Source of the DNA: Mycobacterium sp. EPa45
Lineage (GTDB): Bacteria; Actinomycetota; Actinomycetes; Mycobacteriales; Mycobacteriaceae
Direction of reading: 5' to 3'
Assembly: GCF_001021385.1 (NCBI RefSeq)
Contig: NZ_CP011773.1
Span: forward strand, 5,766,001-5,830,000
DNA: 64,000 nucleotides
Positions 19,086 through 28,874 of this stretch are shown here, piece by piece; positions within the stretch are counted from its first letter, which is position 1, and each line of letters opens with the position of its first letter. The notes beneath the pieces are model-generated. The model was given only the letters and a program-made list of their open reading frames with translations, had not been told where the DNA came from and did not search any database. A program made the translations under genes and the position numbers.

Positions 19086-19104
19086 GAACTAGACGGTCTA
19101 GTTC
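19086..19104. promoter_or_regulatory. TetR operator candidate, site 2 (perfect palindrome)
   Basis: GAACTAGAC and GTCTAGTTC surround a single central G: a perfect 9-1-9 palindrome 14 bp upstream of the TetR GTG start. The position between divergent genes and the size fit a TetR-family operator for autoregulation and control of the DUF998 gene. Confidence 0.7.
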
Positions 19105-19118
19105 GCAATGGAGGCAGC

Positions 19119-19802
19119 GTGACCGAACCGACGTTGGGACGTTCTGCGCAAAAGCGGCGTGCGATCCTGTCGACCGCCCAATCACTCTTTTTGACCAACG
19201 GCTATCAGGGCACCAGCGTCGACCAGATCGCCGCCGGCGCCGCCGTCTCGAAACAGACCGTCTACAAACACTTCGGCGACAAACACGAACTGCTGGTGGC
19301 CATCGTGAATGAGACGCTCGGCGACACGATGGCACCGATCTTGGATCGCATCGCGGCGCTGGCCGACACCACCGACATTGACACCGACCTGACGAATCTG
19401 GCGCGCGACTACATCAGCGCAGTGCTGCAGGACCCTGTCGTGCAGTTACGGCGGCTGGTGATCGGTGAGGCGAACCGGGTGCCCGAATTGGCACAGGTCT
19501 ATTACGAACAGGCACAGGGACGTTCGCTGAACGCCTTCACTCAAGCGTTCGCCCGTCTGCAAGACCGGGGTTTGCTTACGATCGACGAACCTGCCTTGGC
19601 AGCAGAGCATTTCGCGTTCTTGGTGATCGGCCGTTGCGTCGACCAGGCGCTGTTCCTCGGCGCCGGGAGCGTGCGGGCGGACGCCGACGTGGACGAACTG
19701 GCAGAACACGGGCTGCGGGTGTTCCTGGCGGCGTATCGGCCTCGCGGGGAACTAGCCGCTACATCGGTGCCGACCCGGGCAGCTGGCCGCAGCGAGTCTT
19801 GA
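19119..19802 (+). CDS. TetR/AcrR family regulator
   Basis: A 227-residue protein with a textbook TetR HTH (KRRAILSTAQSLFLTNGYQG, TSVDQIAAGAAVSKQTVYKHFGDK). The C-terminal domain (about 85-205) is of the AefR-like type. GTG at 19119 is preceded by GGAGG at 19110-19114. It is divergent from the DUF998 membrane gene and probably represses both through the palindromes between them. The last 44 bp overlap convergently with the haemophore-like gene; the C-terminal 20 residues are Ala/Arg/Ser-rich and may be an extension. Confidence 0.9.
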   Translation: MTEPTLGRSAQKRRAILSTAQSLFLTNGYQGTSVDQIAAGAAVSKQTVYKHFGDKHELLVAIVNETLGDTMAPILDRIAALADTTDIDTDLTNLARDYISAVLQDPVVQLRRLVIGEANRVPELAQVYYEQAQGRSLNAFTQAFARLQDRGLLTIDEPALAAEHFAFLVIGRCVDQALFLGAGSVRADADVDELAEHGLRVFLAAYRPRGELAATSVPTRAAGRSES

Positions 19803-20130
19803 TGTTCAGCAACGGTTGTCGGATTCCGGTGATGTCGGCCGCTGTCTGCGGGTTGGCGGCCATGTAGGCCTTGACCCGGGCCAGGACTTGCGCTCGGGGC
19901 ACACCGGCCAGGCTGGTGAAGAACGCATTCACGTCGGGATGGGTGAACAGGTACGCCGACGTCGCGGCCTGCACACCGGTCCGCACACCCTCCAGGTCGG
20001 CCGCGGTGCAGTTCGGCGGCGGCGGTACATCGGGATCAGCTGCCGCAGAGGGAAGTTGGCCGAACATGGCCATGAAGATCGCCCCGCATCCGGCGAGCGC
20101 CGCCACAGTTCGACGAGTGTCGATGATCAT
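19759..20130 (-). CDS. Secreted haem-binding (haemophore-related) protein
   Basis: A 123-residue exported protein. The signal peptide ends near SAAADP. The mature part has the pattern of the Rv0203-like family: PPNCTAADLEGVRTGVQAAT at the start, HPDVNAFFTSLAG in the middle and NIKTRC near the end, giving two cysteines expected to form a disulfide. Family members bind haem extracellularly and pass it to MmpL importers. The gene is monocistronic and its 3' end lies under the TetR gene. Haem binding is inferred from family resemblance. Confidence 0.75.
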   Translation of the reverse strand: MIIDTRRTVAALAGCGAIFMAMFGQLPSAAADPDVPPPPNCTAADLEGVRTGVQAATSAYLFTHPDVNAFFTSLAGVPRAQVLARVKAYMAANPQTAADITGIRQPLLNIKTRCGQLPGSAPM

Positions 20131-20212
20131 GCACTGACGGTAAAGGCGCTGTCACACAAGCGCTTCACAGCACAGGCAACCCACAGTGCACCACGAGGTC
20201 GCGCACAGAACC

Positions 20213-22135
20213 CTAGCCGTCGATCTTGCGTGCGCCCAACTCGTTCTGCAGTAGCTCGAGCGCCACTTCCTCGGGATCACGCCGCGGGGCGGCGTCATCG
20301 TCGCGGCCGACCTCGGCGATCATGCTGTCCTCTTCGGCCCGCTGGCGATCGACCGGGTCGGGCTCGGGTTCGGGCGGCAGTGGTTGCTCAGCCTCCTGCG
20401 CGGGCTGACCGACGCCGACCTCGCACCGCACACGCCAATCCACGCCGAGCGCATCCTTCAGCGCGTCACGGATGACGTCGGCGTTGCGCTGTTCGCACAG
20501 TCGCTTGGCCAGCGGCGCCGACTCGTGGCCGAGGATCAGGGTGTTGTTCTCGACCGCGCGCACGATCGCGCCGGCCAGCATGACCTCGGTGGTGCGGCTG
20601 CGCTGACGGACCTTTTCCCGCACCGTCGTCCACATCGTGCGAACGGCGGCCGCACCCGGCTCACCGGCGGAGGTGGCCGGTGCCGCGGCGGGCTCGGTGG
20701 CCGGCGGCGGCGGGACGGTCGGCTCAGGTACCGGGTCGGGCTTGGCGACCGGCTCGGGCCGCGCGATCGGCTCGGGCTTGGCAATCGGCTCAGGCTTGGC
20801 GATCGGCTCCGGCGCAGGCCGCGGCGCCGGGGGCTCGGGAGCAGCCGCGGCAGGTGCGGCCGGAGCAGGCACTGAAGCAGGGGGTGCCGCCGCAGGTTGC
20901 TGCGTCTTGCGGACAAACTGCCGGGCGGGAGCCGCGGCCGGGGCACCCGAACTCAACTCGGCCTCACCGGCCGGGATCGAAATCTCCATCCGGGTTTCGA
21001 TACGTTCGATGCGTTGCAGCAACGCCGCCTCGGTGTCACTGGCCGACGGCAGCAGCAACCGCGCGCACACCACCTCCAACAGCAGCCGCGGCGCGGTCGC
21101 ACCGCGCATCTCCCCCAGCCCGGCGTGCACCACCTCCGCGTATCGGGTCAGTGTCGCCGGCCCGATCTTGGTGGCCTGCTCACGCATCCGCTCCAAGATG
21201 TCGTCAGGGGCATCCACGACGCCACGTGCCGCGGCGTCCGGAACGGCTTGCAGCACAATCAAATCGCGGAACCGCTCCAGCAAGTCGATGGCGAAGCGGC
21301 GCGGATCGTGCCCGGCGTCGATCACCGATTCCACCGCACCGAACAGCGCGGCTGCGTCTCCTGCGGCCAACGCGTCGACCGCGTCGTCGATCAGAGCCAC
21401 GTCGGTAGCGCCCAAGAGCGCCAGCGCCCGCTGGTAGTGCACCTGATTGCCCTCGGCGCCGGCGAGCAACTGGTCCAGAACGCTCAACGTGTCGCGCGGT
21501 GAACCGCCCCCGGCCCGGATGACGAGCGGGTACACCGCGTCGTCGACGGCGACATTCTCCGACGCGATGATCTTCTCGATCAGCGAGCGCATGGTCTTGG
21601 GCGCCAGCAGCCGGAACGGGTAGTGGTGGGTGCGCGATCGGATCGTCGGCAGCACCTTCTCCGGCTCGGTCGTCGCGAAGACGAAGATCAGGTGCTCGGG
21701 CGGTTCCTCGACGATTTTGAGCAGTGCGTTGAATCCGGCGGTGGTGACCATGTGCGCTTCGTCCACGATGAAGATGCGGTAGCGCGACTGCGCAGGTGCG
21801 TAGAACGCCCGGTCCCGCAGCTCGCGGGTGTCGTCCACACCGCCGTGGCTGGCGGCGTCGAGTTCGACGACGTCGACGGAGCCGGGGCCGTTCGGGGCCA
21901 GGGCGACGCAGGAGTCGCAGACCCCGCACGGCGTCGGCGTCGGCCCCTGATCGCAGTTCAGCGAGCGGGCCAGGATGCGGGCCGAGGACGTCTTACCGCA
22001 ACCGCGCGGCCCGGAGAACAGGTAGGCGTGGTTGATCTTGTGCGCCGACAGCGCGGTCGACAGCGGTTCGGTGACGTGCTCCTGGCCCACGACCTCGGCG
22101 AAGGTAGCCGGCCGGTACTTGCGGTAGAGCGCCAC
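20213..22135 (-). CDS. dnaX: DNA polymerase III subunits gamma/tau
   Basis: A 640-residue clamp-loader ATPase. The AAA+ core has YRKYRPATFAEVVGQEHV, Walker A FSGPRGCGKTSSARI, a zinc module (NCDQGPTPTPCGVCDSC), Walker B/DEAH IFIVDEAHMVT and sensor SRTHHYPF. Domain III follows (DALAAGDAAALFGAVES). A Pro/Ala/Glu linker at about 400-500 contains tandem PEPIAK units encoded by 18-bp repeats. The C-terminal part carries tau-type domain IV/V features (AVRTMWTTVREKV, GVDWRVRCEVG). The start is GTG at 22135, which gives the conserved MALYRKYRP. The next gene upstream, aspC, ends 9 bp before it. Confidence 0.96.
   Translation of the reverse strand: MALYRKYRPATFAEVVGQEHVTEPLSTALSAHKINHAYLFSGPRGCGKTSSARILARSLNCDQGPTPTPCGVCDSCVALAPNGPGSVDVVELDAASHGGVDDTRELRDRAFYAPAQSRYRIFIVDEAHMVTTAGFNALLKIVEEPPEHLIFVFATTEPEKVLPTIRSRTHHYPFRLLAPKTMRSLIEKIIASENVAVDDAVYPLVIRAGGGSPRDTLSVLDQLLAGAEGNQVHYQRALALLGATDVALIDDAVDALAAGDAAALFGAVESVIDAGHDPRRFAIDLLERFRDLIVLQAVPDAAARGVVDAPDDILERMREQATKIGPATLTRYAEVVHAGLGEMRGATAPRLLLEVVCARLLLPSASDTEAALLQRIERIETRMEISIPAGEAELSSGAPAAAPARQFVRKTQQPAAAPPASVPAPAAPAAAAPEPPAPRPAPEPIAKPEPIAKPEPIARPEPVAKPDPVPEPTVPPPPATEPAAAPATSAGEPGAAAVRTMWTTVREKVRQRSRTTEVMLAGAIVRAVENNTLILGHESAPLAKRLCEQRNADVIRDALKDALGVDWRVRCEVGVGQPAQEAEQPLPPEPEPDPVDRQRAEEDSMIAEVGRDDDAAPRRDPEEVALELLQNELGARKIDG
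20738..20818. repeat. 18-bp coding tandem repeats in dnaX linker
   Basis: Plus-strand units of the form GCGATCGGCTCGGGCTTG occur about four times with point changes. They encode repeated Pro-Glu-Pro-Ile/Val-Ala-Lys/Arg hexapeptides in the proline-rich linker between the clamp-loader core and the tau tail. Such linkers tolerate length change and could vary between strains. Confidence 0.6.
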
Positions 22136-22144
22136 GGGTGAAGG

Positions 22145-23557
<1,413 letters not shown>

Positions 23558-23664
23558 GTTGCGAGTGTAATACCCGCCGGGAGGTGCCCCGCCGCGGAGG
23601 CAGCAAGACGAGGTGAGCGAGCAGCCGGGGCGAGGCACCGTTCAAGTCGGCTACCATTGCCGAC

Positions 23665-23750
23665 GGAGGATTCGCCTAGTGGCCTATGGCGCTCGCCTGG
23701 AACGCGGGTTGGGTTAACAGCCCTCAGGGGTTCAAATCCCCTATCCTCCG
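23665..23750 (+). tRNA. serX: tRNA-Ser (anticodon GGA)
   Basis: Acceptor arms GGAGGAT (23665-23671) and ATCCTCC (23743-23749) pair, with discriminator G at 23750. The anticodon stem CTCGC/GCGGG encloses loop CTGGAAC, giving anticodon GGA. A long variable arm follows and the T arm is AGGGGTTCAAATCCCCT. CCA is not encoded. TACCAT at 23652-23657 is a possible -10 element. Synteny with ffs matches M. tuberculosis serX. Confidence 0.95.
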
Positions 23751-23823
23751 CACCTGATCCGGGGTGCGATCGGGGGGTTACGTGCCTGGTCGCACCCCGG
23801 ATTTCACTGTGTAGGGAGAGAAC

Positions 23824-24594
23824 ATGGGGCGGAGTGGCATGGGGCGCGTCACCGCGACGGCACTTCATCTGGTGCTGTGGGTGCTGGCCGGCGCTCTGTA
23901 CTTCCTGTTCGTCCTACCCCGGTGGTGGGAGCTGATGGGCGACACCACCCACACGCTGGGCACTGTCCTGCGCATCGTCACCGGCGTTCTGATCGCACTG
24001 GCCGCGCTGCCGGTGCTGCTCACCCTGCTGCGCAGCCGCAAGCCGGAGTATCGCACCCCGCAGTTGGCCCTACGGCTGCGGTTGTGGTCGGTGGTCCTGC
24101 ACGTGCTGGCCGGCGTCCTGGTGGTCGGGACAGCGGTCGCCGAGATCTGGGTCAGCCTGGACAAGGGTGGCCCGTGGTTGTTCGGCGTATACGGCGCTGC
24201 CGCGGCGATCGCGGTGCTCGCATTGCTCGCCTTCCAGCTGGCCTACACCGCCGAGTTGCCGGCCAAGCCGGCGAAGCCCAAGAAAGAGAAGAAGGCGAAG
24301 AAGAAGCGCGGCGAGGCGGCCGAGGAAGCCGACGCAACCGAGGCAGTCGGGGCTGAGTCGACGACGGACACCGAGGGAGCCGCTGCGCCGGCCGTGAAGG
24401 ACGAGCCCCCCGCCGAGGTGTCGGCCGACGCGGAACCCGAAGCCGACGCGGAACCCGATGCCGACGCGGAACCCGAAGCCGACGCGGAACCCGAACCCGA
24501 AGCGGCCGGTGCCCTGCGCAACAAGCGCCCGACCGGCAAGACGAATCATCGCCTGCGCCGGCGCAATCGCGGCAGCGTCGCGGTCGACGAGTAG
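23824..24594 (+). CDS. lucA: LucA-like membrane protein (lipid uptake coordinator)
   Basis: A 256-residue protein at the position of Rv3723 (LucA), with the same size. Four membrane segments lie within residues 10-140 (VLWVLAGALYFLFVLPRWWE, IVTGVLIALAALPVLLTLL, VVLHVLAGVLVVGTAVAEIW, GAAAAIAVLALLAFQLAYTA). A Lys/Glu-rich cytoplasmic stretch (PKKEKKAKKKR) follows, then an acidic repeat region (EPEADA/EPDADA units) and a basic C terminus. In M. tuberculosis LucA interacts with Mce accessory subunits and stabilises Mce1 and Mce4 fatty-acid and cholesterol importers. The ATG has a GGGAGAG ribosome site. Confidence 0.85.
   Translation: MGRSGMGRVTATALHLVLWVLAGALYFLFVLPRWWELMGDTTHTLGTVLRIVTGVLIALAALPVLLTLLRSRKPEYRTPQLALRLRLWSVVLHVLAGVLVVGTAVAEIWVSLDKGGPWLFGVYGAAAAIAVLALLAFQLAYTAELPAKPAKPKKEKKAKKKRGEAAEEADATEAVGAESTTDTEGAAAPAVKDEPPAEVSADAEPEADAEPDADAEPEADAEPEPEAAGALRNKRPTGKTNHRLRRRNRGSVAVDE
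24424..24495. repeat. 18-bp tandem repeat in lucA tail (4 units)
   Basis: Four in-frame copies of GCCGACGCGGAACCCGAA, nearly identical (one unit ends GAT), encode A-D-A-E-P-E/D hexapeptides in the acidic tail. Near-identity at the third codon positions suggests recent tandem expansion. Confidence 0.85.
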
Positions 24595-24642
24595 AAACTT
24601 TCGAGTTCACCTAAACAACGGTCTGAACAGCGCACGCGCCCC

Positions 24643-24648
24643 TATGCT
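24643..24648 (+). promoter_or_regulatory. -10 element for the reductase gene (leaderless start)
   Basis: TATGCT is followed six bases later by the GTG start at 24655, so transcription should begin at the initiation codon. No ribosome-binding sequence precedes it. Confidence 0.5.
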
Positions 24649-24654
24649 GAGCGA

Positions 24655-25740
24655 GTGCCCAACACTTCCCCCTATCGGGTCGTCCAGTGGACGACCGGCA
24701 ATGTAGGTAAAAGCTCGGTTCAGGCGATCGCCACCAATCCCACCCTGGAACTCGTCGGCTGTTATGCCTGGTCAGCCGATAAGGCAGGACGCGATGTCGG
24801 AGAACTCGTCGGCATCGACCCGCTGGGCGTCACGGCGACCAACGACGTCGACGCGCTGCTGGCCCTCAAGCCGGACTGCGTGGTCTACAACCCGATGTGG
24901 ATCGATGTCGACGAGCTGGTCCGCATTCTGTCGGCCGGCGTCAATGTGGTCGCCTCGGCGTCGTTCATCACCGGTCAGAACCTGGGTGAGGGTCGTGCCC
25001 GCATCGAAGAGGCCTGCAAGGCGGGCGGGTCTACGATGTTCGGCTCCGGGGTGAGCCCCGGCTTCGCCGAGCTGCTGGCAATCGTCGCCGCCACCGCCTG
25101 CGATCGCGTCGACAAGATCACGATCGCCGAGTCCGCTGACACCACCCTGTACGACTCCCCTGAGACCGAGCGCCCGGTCGGCTTCGACATGCGCATCGAC
25201 GATCCCGAACTCCAGCCGATGGCGGCCAAAGGCACCGCGGTGTTCGCCGAAGCAGTGCAGCTGGTCGCAGATTCCCTCGGCGTCGAGCTCGACGAAATCA
25301 AGTGCGTGTCCGAGTATGCCCAGACCACCGAGGATCTGCCGATGGCGTCGTGGACCATCAAGGCCGGCCATGTGGCCGGTGTTTACGCAAGCTGGCAGGG
25401 CTTGGTCAAAGATGCTGCCGGACGGCAACGTACCGTCATCGACATCAACGTGCGGTGGAAGAAGGGCACGACGCTCGAACCCGATTGGCAGCTGGACGCC
25501 GACGGCTGGAAGATCACCATCGATGGGCGCCCAACGGTCAACATGCAGGTCGGCTTCCTGCCACCGATGGACATGATCGAGAACGCGAAGTCCCTCGAGG
25601 ACTTCTTCGTGCTCGGCCACATCATGACGGCGATGCCGCCGATCCACGCAATCCCCGCTGTGGTCGCAGCCCCACCGGGCATTGCGACCTACAACGATCT
25701 GTCCCTCCCGAAGGCCCGCGGCGTGGTGCCGCGGGCCTAG
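24655..25740 (+). CDS. NAD(P)H-dependent amine dehydrogenase-like oxidoreductase
   Basis: A 361-residue protein of the dihydrodipicolinate-reductase-like superfamily found in many mycobacterial copies. The N-terminal nucleotide-binding region is VVQWTTGNVGKSSVQAIATN, followed by LVGCYAWSADKAGRDVGELV. Central motifs are VVASASFITGQNLGEGR and FGSGVSPGFAELLAIV. Relatives act as 2,4-diaminopentanoate dehydrogenases, but the substrate of the mycobacterial group is not established. A 10-bp-stem hairpin overlaps its last codons. Confidence 0.8.
   Translation: MPNTSPYRVVQWTTGNVGKSSVQAIATNPTLELVGCYAWSADKAGRDVGELVGIDPLGVTATNDVDALLALKPDCVVYNPMWIDVDELVRILSAGVNVVASASFITGQNLGEGRARIEEACKAGGSTMFGSGVSPGFAELLAIVAATACDRVDKITIAESADTTLYDSPETERPVGFDMRIDDPELQPMAAKGTAVFAEAVQLVADSLGVELDEIKCVSEYAQTTEDLPMASWTIKAGHVAGVYASWQGLVKDAAGRQRTVIDINVRWKKGTTLEPDWQLDADGWKITIDGRPTVNMQVGFLPPMDMIENAKSLEDFFVLGHIMTAMPPIHAIPAVVAAPPGIATYNDLSLPKARGVVPRA
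25713..25737. terminator. Strong hairpin at the end of the reductase gene
   Basis: GGCCCGCGGC (25713-25722) pairs perfectly with GCCGCGGGCC (25728-25737) around GTGGT. It lies in the last codons, directly before the TAG stop and between convergent genes, so it could serve both strands. There is no T-run on either side, as is common for mycobacterial terminators. Confidence 0.55.
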
Positions 25741-25744
25741 CGGG

Positions 25745-26005
25745 CTAGATGCAGGCGGCCCCGCTCACGAATCCGAACGGACCGGTGGCCTGCACGCAGG
25801 CTGAAGGGGGCCCGTAGTACGCGGGACCGTAGTAGGGGCCACGCCAGTCGCCGTTGTCGTGGTCGTCCCACTCCCAACCGTCGTGGCCGTGGCCATGTCC
25901 CGGGTCGGCGTAGGCAATGCCGGCGCCGACGCCGAGGCCGGCCAGGCCGAGCCCGGCGGAAAGTGCCGCTGCTGCTGCGATCTTTGTCAGTGTCATCGTG
26001 TTCAT
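25745..26005 (-). CDS. Small secreted Gly/His/Tyr-rich protein (86 aa)
   Basis: The signal peptide spans residues 1-33 (ALSAGLGLAGLGVGAGIAYA). The mature part starts DPGHGHGHDGWEWDD and continues with tyrosine-rich YYGPAYYGPP. Two cysteines (PSACVQA and GAACI) could form a disulfide. The His-rich N terminus might bind metal. Short proteins of this type are common in mycobacteria and uncharacterised. Confidence 0.75.
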   Translation of the reverse strand: MNTMTLTKIAAAAALSAGLGLAGLGVGAGIAYADPGHGHGHDGWEWDDHDNGDWRGPYYGPAYYGPPSACVQATGPFGFVSGAACI

Positions 26006-26146
26006 CCCTTACGACCTCAAACGCCCCGACCCCGTCACACACGCCTCTGCAACGTAAGGCATTTTAGTCGAATTCCCGGATGCGCCAACGACTTAGGGAT
26101 GGTGAACTCGTCGAGCGTTTGCTCGGCGGCCGCGACGACCGAGCCT

Positions 26147-26173
26147 GCCCGCCGACCGTCGAGGTAGGCGGGC
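26147..26173 (-). terminator. Hairpin after the large secreted hydrolase gene
   Basis: GCCCGCC (26147-26153) pairs with GGCGGGC (26167-26173) around 13 bases, 15 bp past the stop of the minus-strand hydrolase. The stem is short and lacks a T-run; the terminator role is a guess. The rest of 26006-26146 holds no gene. Confidence 0.3.
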
Positions 26174-26187
26174 CGCATGGATCGTTG

Positions 26188-28728
26188 CTACTCCGGGGCG
26201 ATGTTGTTCGGATTCGCCGTCGGCAGTGTGAGGCCGATGTCGGAGATATTGATGACGCCGAACGCCGTGAACCTCTCGTACGCCGTGGCCGAGCTGGTGA
26301 TCTGCAGCGTCAGGTCATCACCCGGGTCAACCACGTTGTAGACGATGTTCTCCATGTTGACCGACGCCGTGTGAATCCCGCCGTCCAGCGTCACCGCCAC
26401 AGGTGTCACAAGGTTGCCCACCACCAAGCCGGTCTTGTTGTCGACGAGCTGGGCATAGACAAATCGGCTGGTGCCCAGACCTTGATATTGGAAGCTCACA
26501 GTGGGCGCCCCCACGTACTTGGTGCCGACTTGAGTCGGAACTGCGACGTTGATCGCGTTACTCGCCGTGGACGCCAGGCCCAGCGAGTACGGGATCGAGG
26601 CCTGCGGCGCCGGTCCTGAGCCACCGACGATCGGAACGATACCCAGCGTGCCGCCCGACGCCCCGGTCACCGCCTCATACGGTGTATCGAACAACGCGCT
26701 GCCCGCCGTCGGCAGGTAGTCCGACTTGAACCAGTTCCCATACTGATCGGTGAACTGGAAGTTGGGAATGCTGGCCGGCGTCGAGGTGGGCGGGTGGCCG
26801 TCCCTGACGTAGTAGTTCAGCCAGGCGAACGTCGAGGCCAGGTTCGGGTTGTCGTCTGCGGTGTCCGGATTGGTCAAGCACACGCCGTGGCCGCCGCAGA
26901 ACCAGATCATCTTCACCGGTGTATTCCACTGGTTGGCGGTGATCGTCTGCGCGTTGTCAATCGCCTGCTGCAGGGTGAACAACACGTCGACCGTGCCCTG
27001 GATCAGCAGTGTCGGCGCCTTCAGCTGGTTCAGCAGCGAGGTCGGCCCGGCGCTGGCCAGGAACGCCTGCGCGGTGTTGCTCAGAACGCCGAGAAGGTCT
27101 CCGGTGACGATGCCCTCATAGATCAGGTTGTTGATCCGGGACTTCGACAAGACCAACGACAGCAGCAGCAGCGACGCGTAGGCGGTCTTGAATGAACCGT
27201 CGGGGTACAGCGAATTGTTCAGTGAGTTCCACGAGATTCCCGGAACGATGGCATCGATGCGCGGATCGGTGGCAGCGCTGGTGAGCTGGATCCCGCCGCC
27301 GTAGGAGCCGCCGACCATCCCGACTCGAGGGTCGTTTCCATCGAGCAGCGAATTATCGAGCCCGGCAACCCAATCCAGAATCGACGAGACGTCACGCGCC
27401 TCGAAGAACGGACTGTCGAGCTGCAGGATGCCGCCGGAGGCGAACTCGCCGCGGGGGTCCCAGGTGACCACGTTGTAATCGCCGCGCAGTAGAGACACGC
27501 CCGGGGTGAGCCCGCCGATGCCGTACTGCGTGTACGGATCGGTCTGGCCCGGCGTCGCCAGACCAGGTCCGTCGAGAATCGTTGGCGCCATACCGGCCGT
27601 GGTGAGACCGGACTTCGGGAACCAGTTGACACTGATCGGCGTGTGGTCGAAGGACGACACCATGTAGGTGTAGGCAACCGGCGCGGTGGCAGCTTGCAGC
27701 ACACCCGTCGAGTCGAAGGTGGCGATCTGCGAGTATCCGATGATCGGCGCCAGCAGGTCGCCCAGGACCGGGGTCTGGTGCAACACGACGATGACCTGAC
27801 CGGCGAGGCCACCGAGCAGCGGAATACCTTGCAGCAGTTGGTCGAACTGCGTCTGCTGGGCGACCAGGATCTTGAACTGCTCGTTAACCGCCCCGCCGAG
27901 GGCAGACTGGTAGGGCAGATAGCTGAAAGTGCCCGGCTGGTAGTTGGAGTCGCTGGGCGCGGAGAAGGTGATCTTCCCACCCAGACTCGGACCGCTGATC
28001 AACGTGTAGGTGAGGCCGGACGCGCCAGTGGCGTTGGTGGTGCCGTCGACGATGCCGTCATTGATGACCAGTACCGGATTGACCGTGATCGGATTGCTCG
28101 CCAGCGCCGACGCGGTGGTCCGGCGCTCGAGCGCCGCGTAGGCCAGCGCCAGCGGCGACTCGATTGGCAGCGTCGGCAATCCGCCGGAGAACGGGTCGAG
28201 CACACCATGCAGTGCGGTGGTCAGCACTGCGGAAATCGCGTCCGGCGACGGCAGCACGGGAAGTCTGGGCGCGAGCGACGCGACCGACGTCACCGACGCG
28301 GCAGTTGACGACGCCGCCGGCGAGCTCCCGCTGACGGTGCGGCTCTGGGCACCCGGCGACGATCCCGAGGAGTTTGCGGTCGAATCGGTGGAAGTCGTCG
28401 TCTGCGCGGACACCGAAGAGCCCGCGAGCGACGGGGTGGTCCCGGCCTTGGAATGCTTCGCGCCGGTCTTGGCACCGCCGACGCCGACCGCCTGACCCGG
28501 CCCGGCAGCCGTCCGCTTCGACGTTCCAGTGGCGCCGGACGGCCCCTTCGAGCCGGTTGGCGACGAGGCCGAAGCTCCGCTCGTAGAACTCGAATTCGAG
28601 CCTGCCCCGGACGATCCCGTCGACCCGTCCGCCCAGGCGACGCCGTACCCCGTGGAGAACACCGCGGCGCCCACTCCGAGAGCCACCGCCAACCCGCCAA
28701 CCCGACCGACAAACCTCGAAGCACTCAT
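26188..28728 (-). CDS. Secreted alpha/beta hydrolase, CocE/NonD (S15-like) family
   Basis: An 846-residue exported protein. A signal peptide (VGGLAVALGVGAAVFSTGYG) is followed by a Ser/Gly/Ala/Thr-rich disordered linker to about residue 150. The region 195-320 is a beta-rich, Ig- or cadherin-like insert (TVNPVLVINDGIVDG, TYTLISGPSLGGKITF) seen in many mycobacterial secreted hydrolases. The catalytic domain at about 340-690 has the nucleophile elbow VGMVGGSYGGGIQLT, a downstream LLIQGTVDVLFT (acid) and FCGGHGVCLTNP (His). The C-terminal beta domain resembles X-Pro peptidase C domains. It probably cleaves acyl, ester or peptide bonds at the cell surface; the substrate is unknown. Confidence 0.8.
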   Translation of the reverse strand: MSASRFVGRVGGLAVALGVGAAVFSTGYGVAWADGSTGSSGAGSNSSSTSGASASSPTGSKGPSGATGTSKRTAAGPGQAVGVGGAKTGAKHSKAGTTPSLAGSSVSAQTTTSTDSTANSSGSSPGAQSRTVSGSSPAASSTAASVTSVASLAPRLPVLPSPDAISAVLTTALHGVLDPFSGGLPTLPIESPLALAYAALERRTTASALASNPITVNPVLVINDGIVDGTTNATGASGLTYTLISGPSLGGKITFSAPSDSNYQPGTFSYLPYQSALGGAVNEQFKILVAQQTQFDQLLQGIPLLGGLAGQVIVVLHQTPVLGDLLAPIIGYSQIATFDSTGVLQAATAPVAYTYMVSSFDHTPISVNWFPKSGLTTAGMAPTILDGPGLATPGQTDPYTQYGIGGLTPGVSLLRGDYNVVTWDPRGEFASGGILQLDSPFFEARDVSSILDWVAGLDNSLLDGNDPRVGMVGGSYGGGIQLTSAATDPRIDAIVPGISWNSLNNSLYPDGSFKTAYASLLLLSLVLSKSRINNLIYEGIVTGDLLGVLSNTAQAFLASAGPTSLLNQLKAPTLLIQGTVDVLFTLQQAIDNAQTITANQWNTPVKMIWFCGGHGVCLTNPDTADDNPNLASTFAWLNYYVRDGHPPTSTPASIPNFQFTDQYGNWFKSDYLPTAGSALFDTPYEAVTGASGGTLGIVPIVGGSGPAPQASIPYSLGLASTASNAINVAVPTQVGTKYVGAPTVSFQYQGLGTSRFVYAQLVDNKTGLVVGNLVTPVAVTLDGGIHTASVNMENIVYNVVDPGDDLTLQITSSATAYERFTAFGVINISDIGLTLPTANPNNIAPE

Positions 28729-28874
28729 GACGTTCTAACCTCCCGACCAACGGCGAAAGCGCCTCAGCGGAGGGTAAGCCCGCAAACGGGCGCGGGATCG
28801 CGAAACGCCGAAAGTGTCAGCAAGTAATTTGCTGAGCTGACAAAATTAGCTGAGTCGCATTGAGCGCCAAAGAA

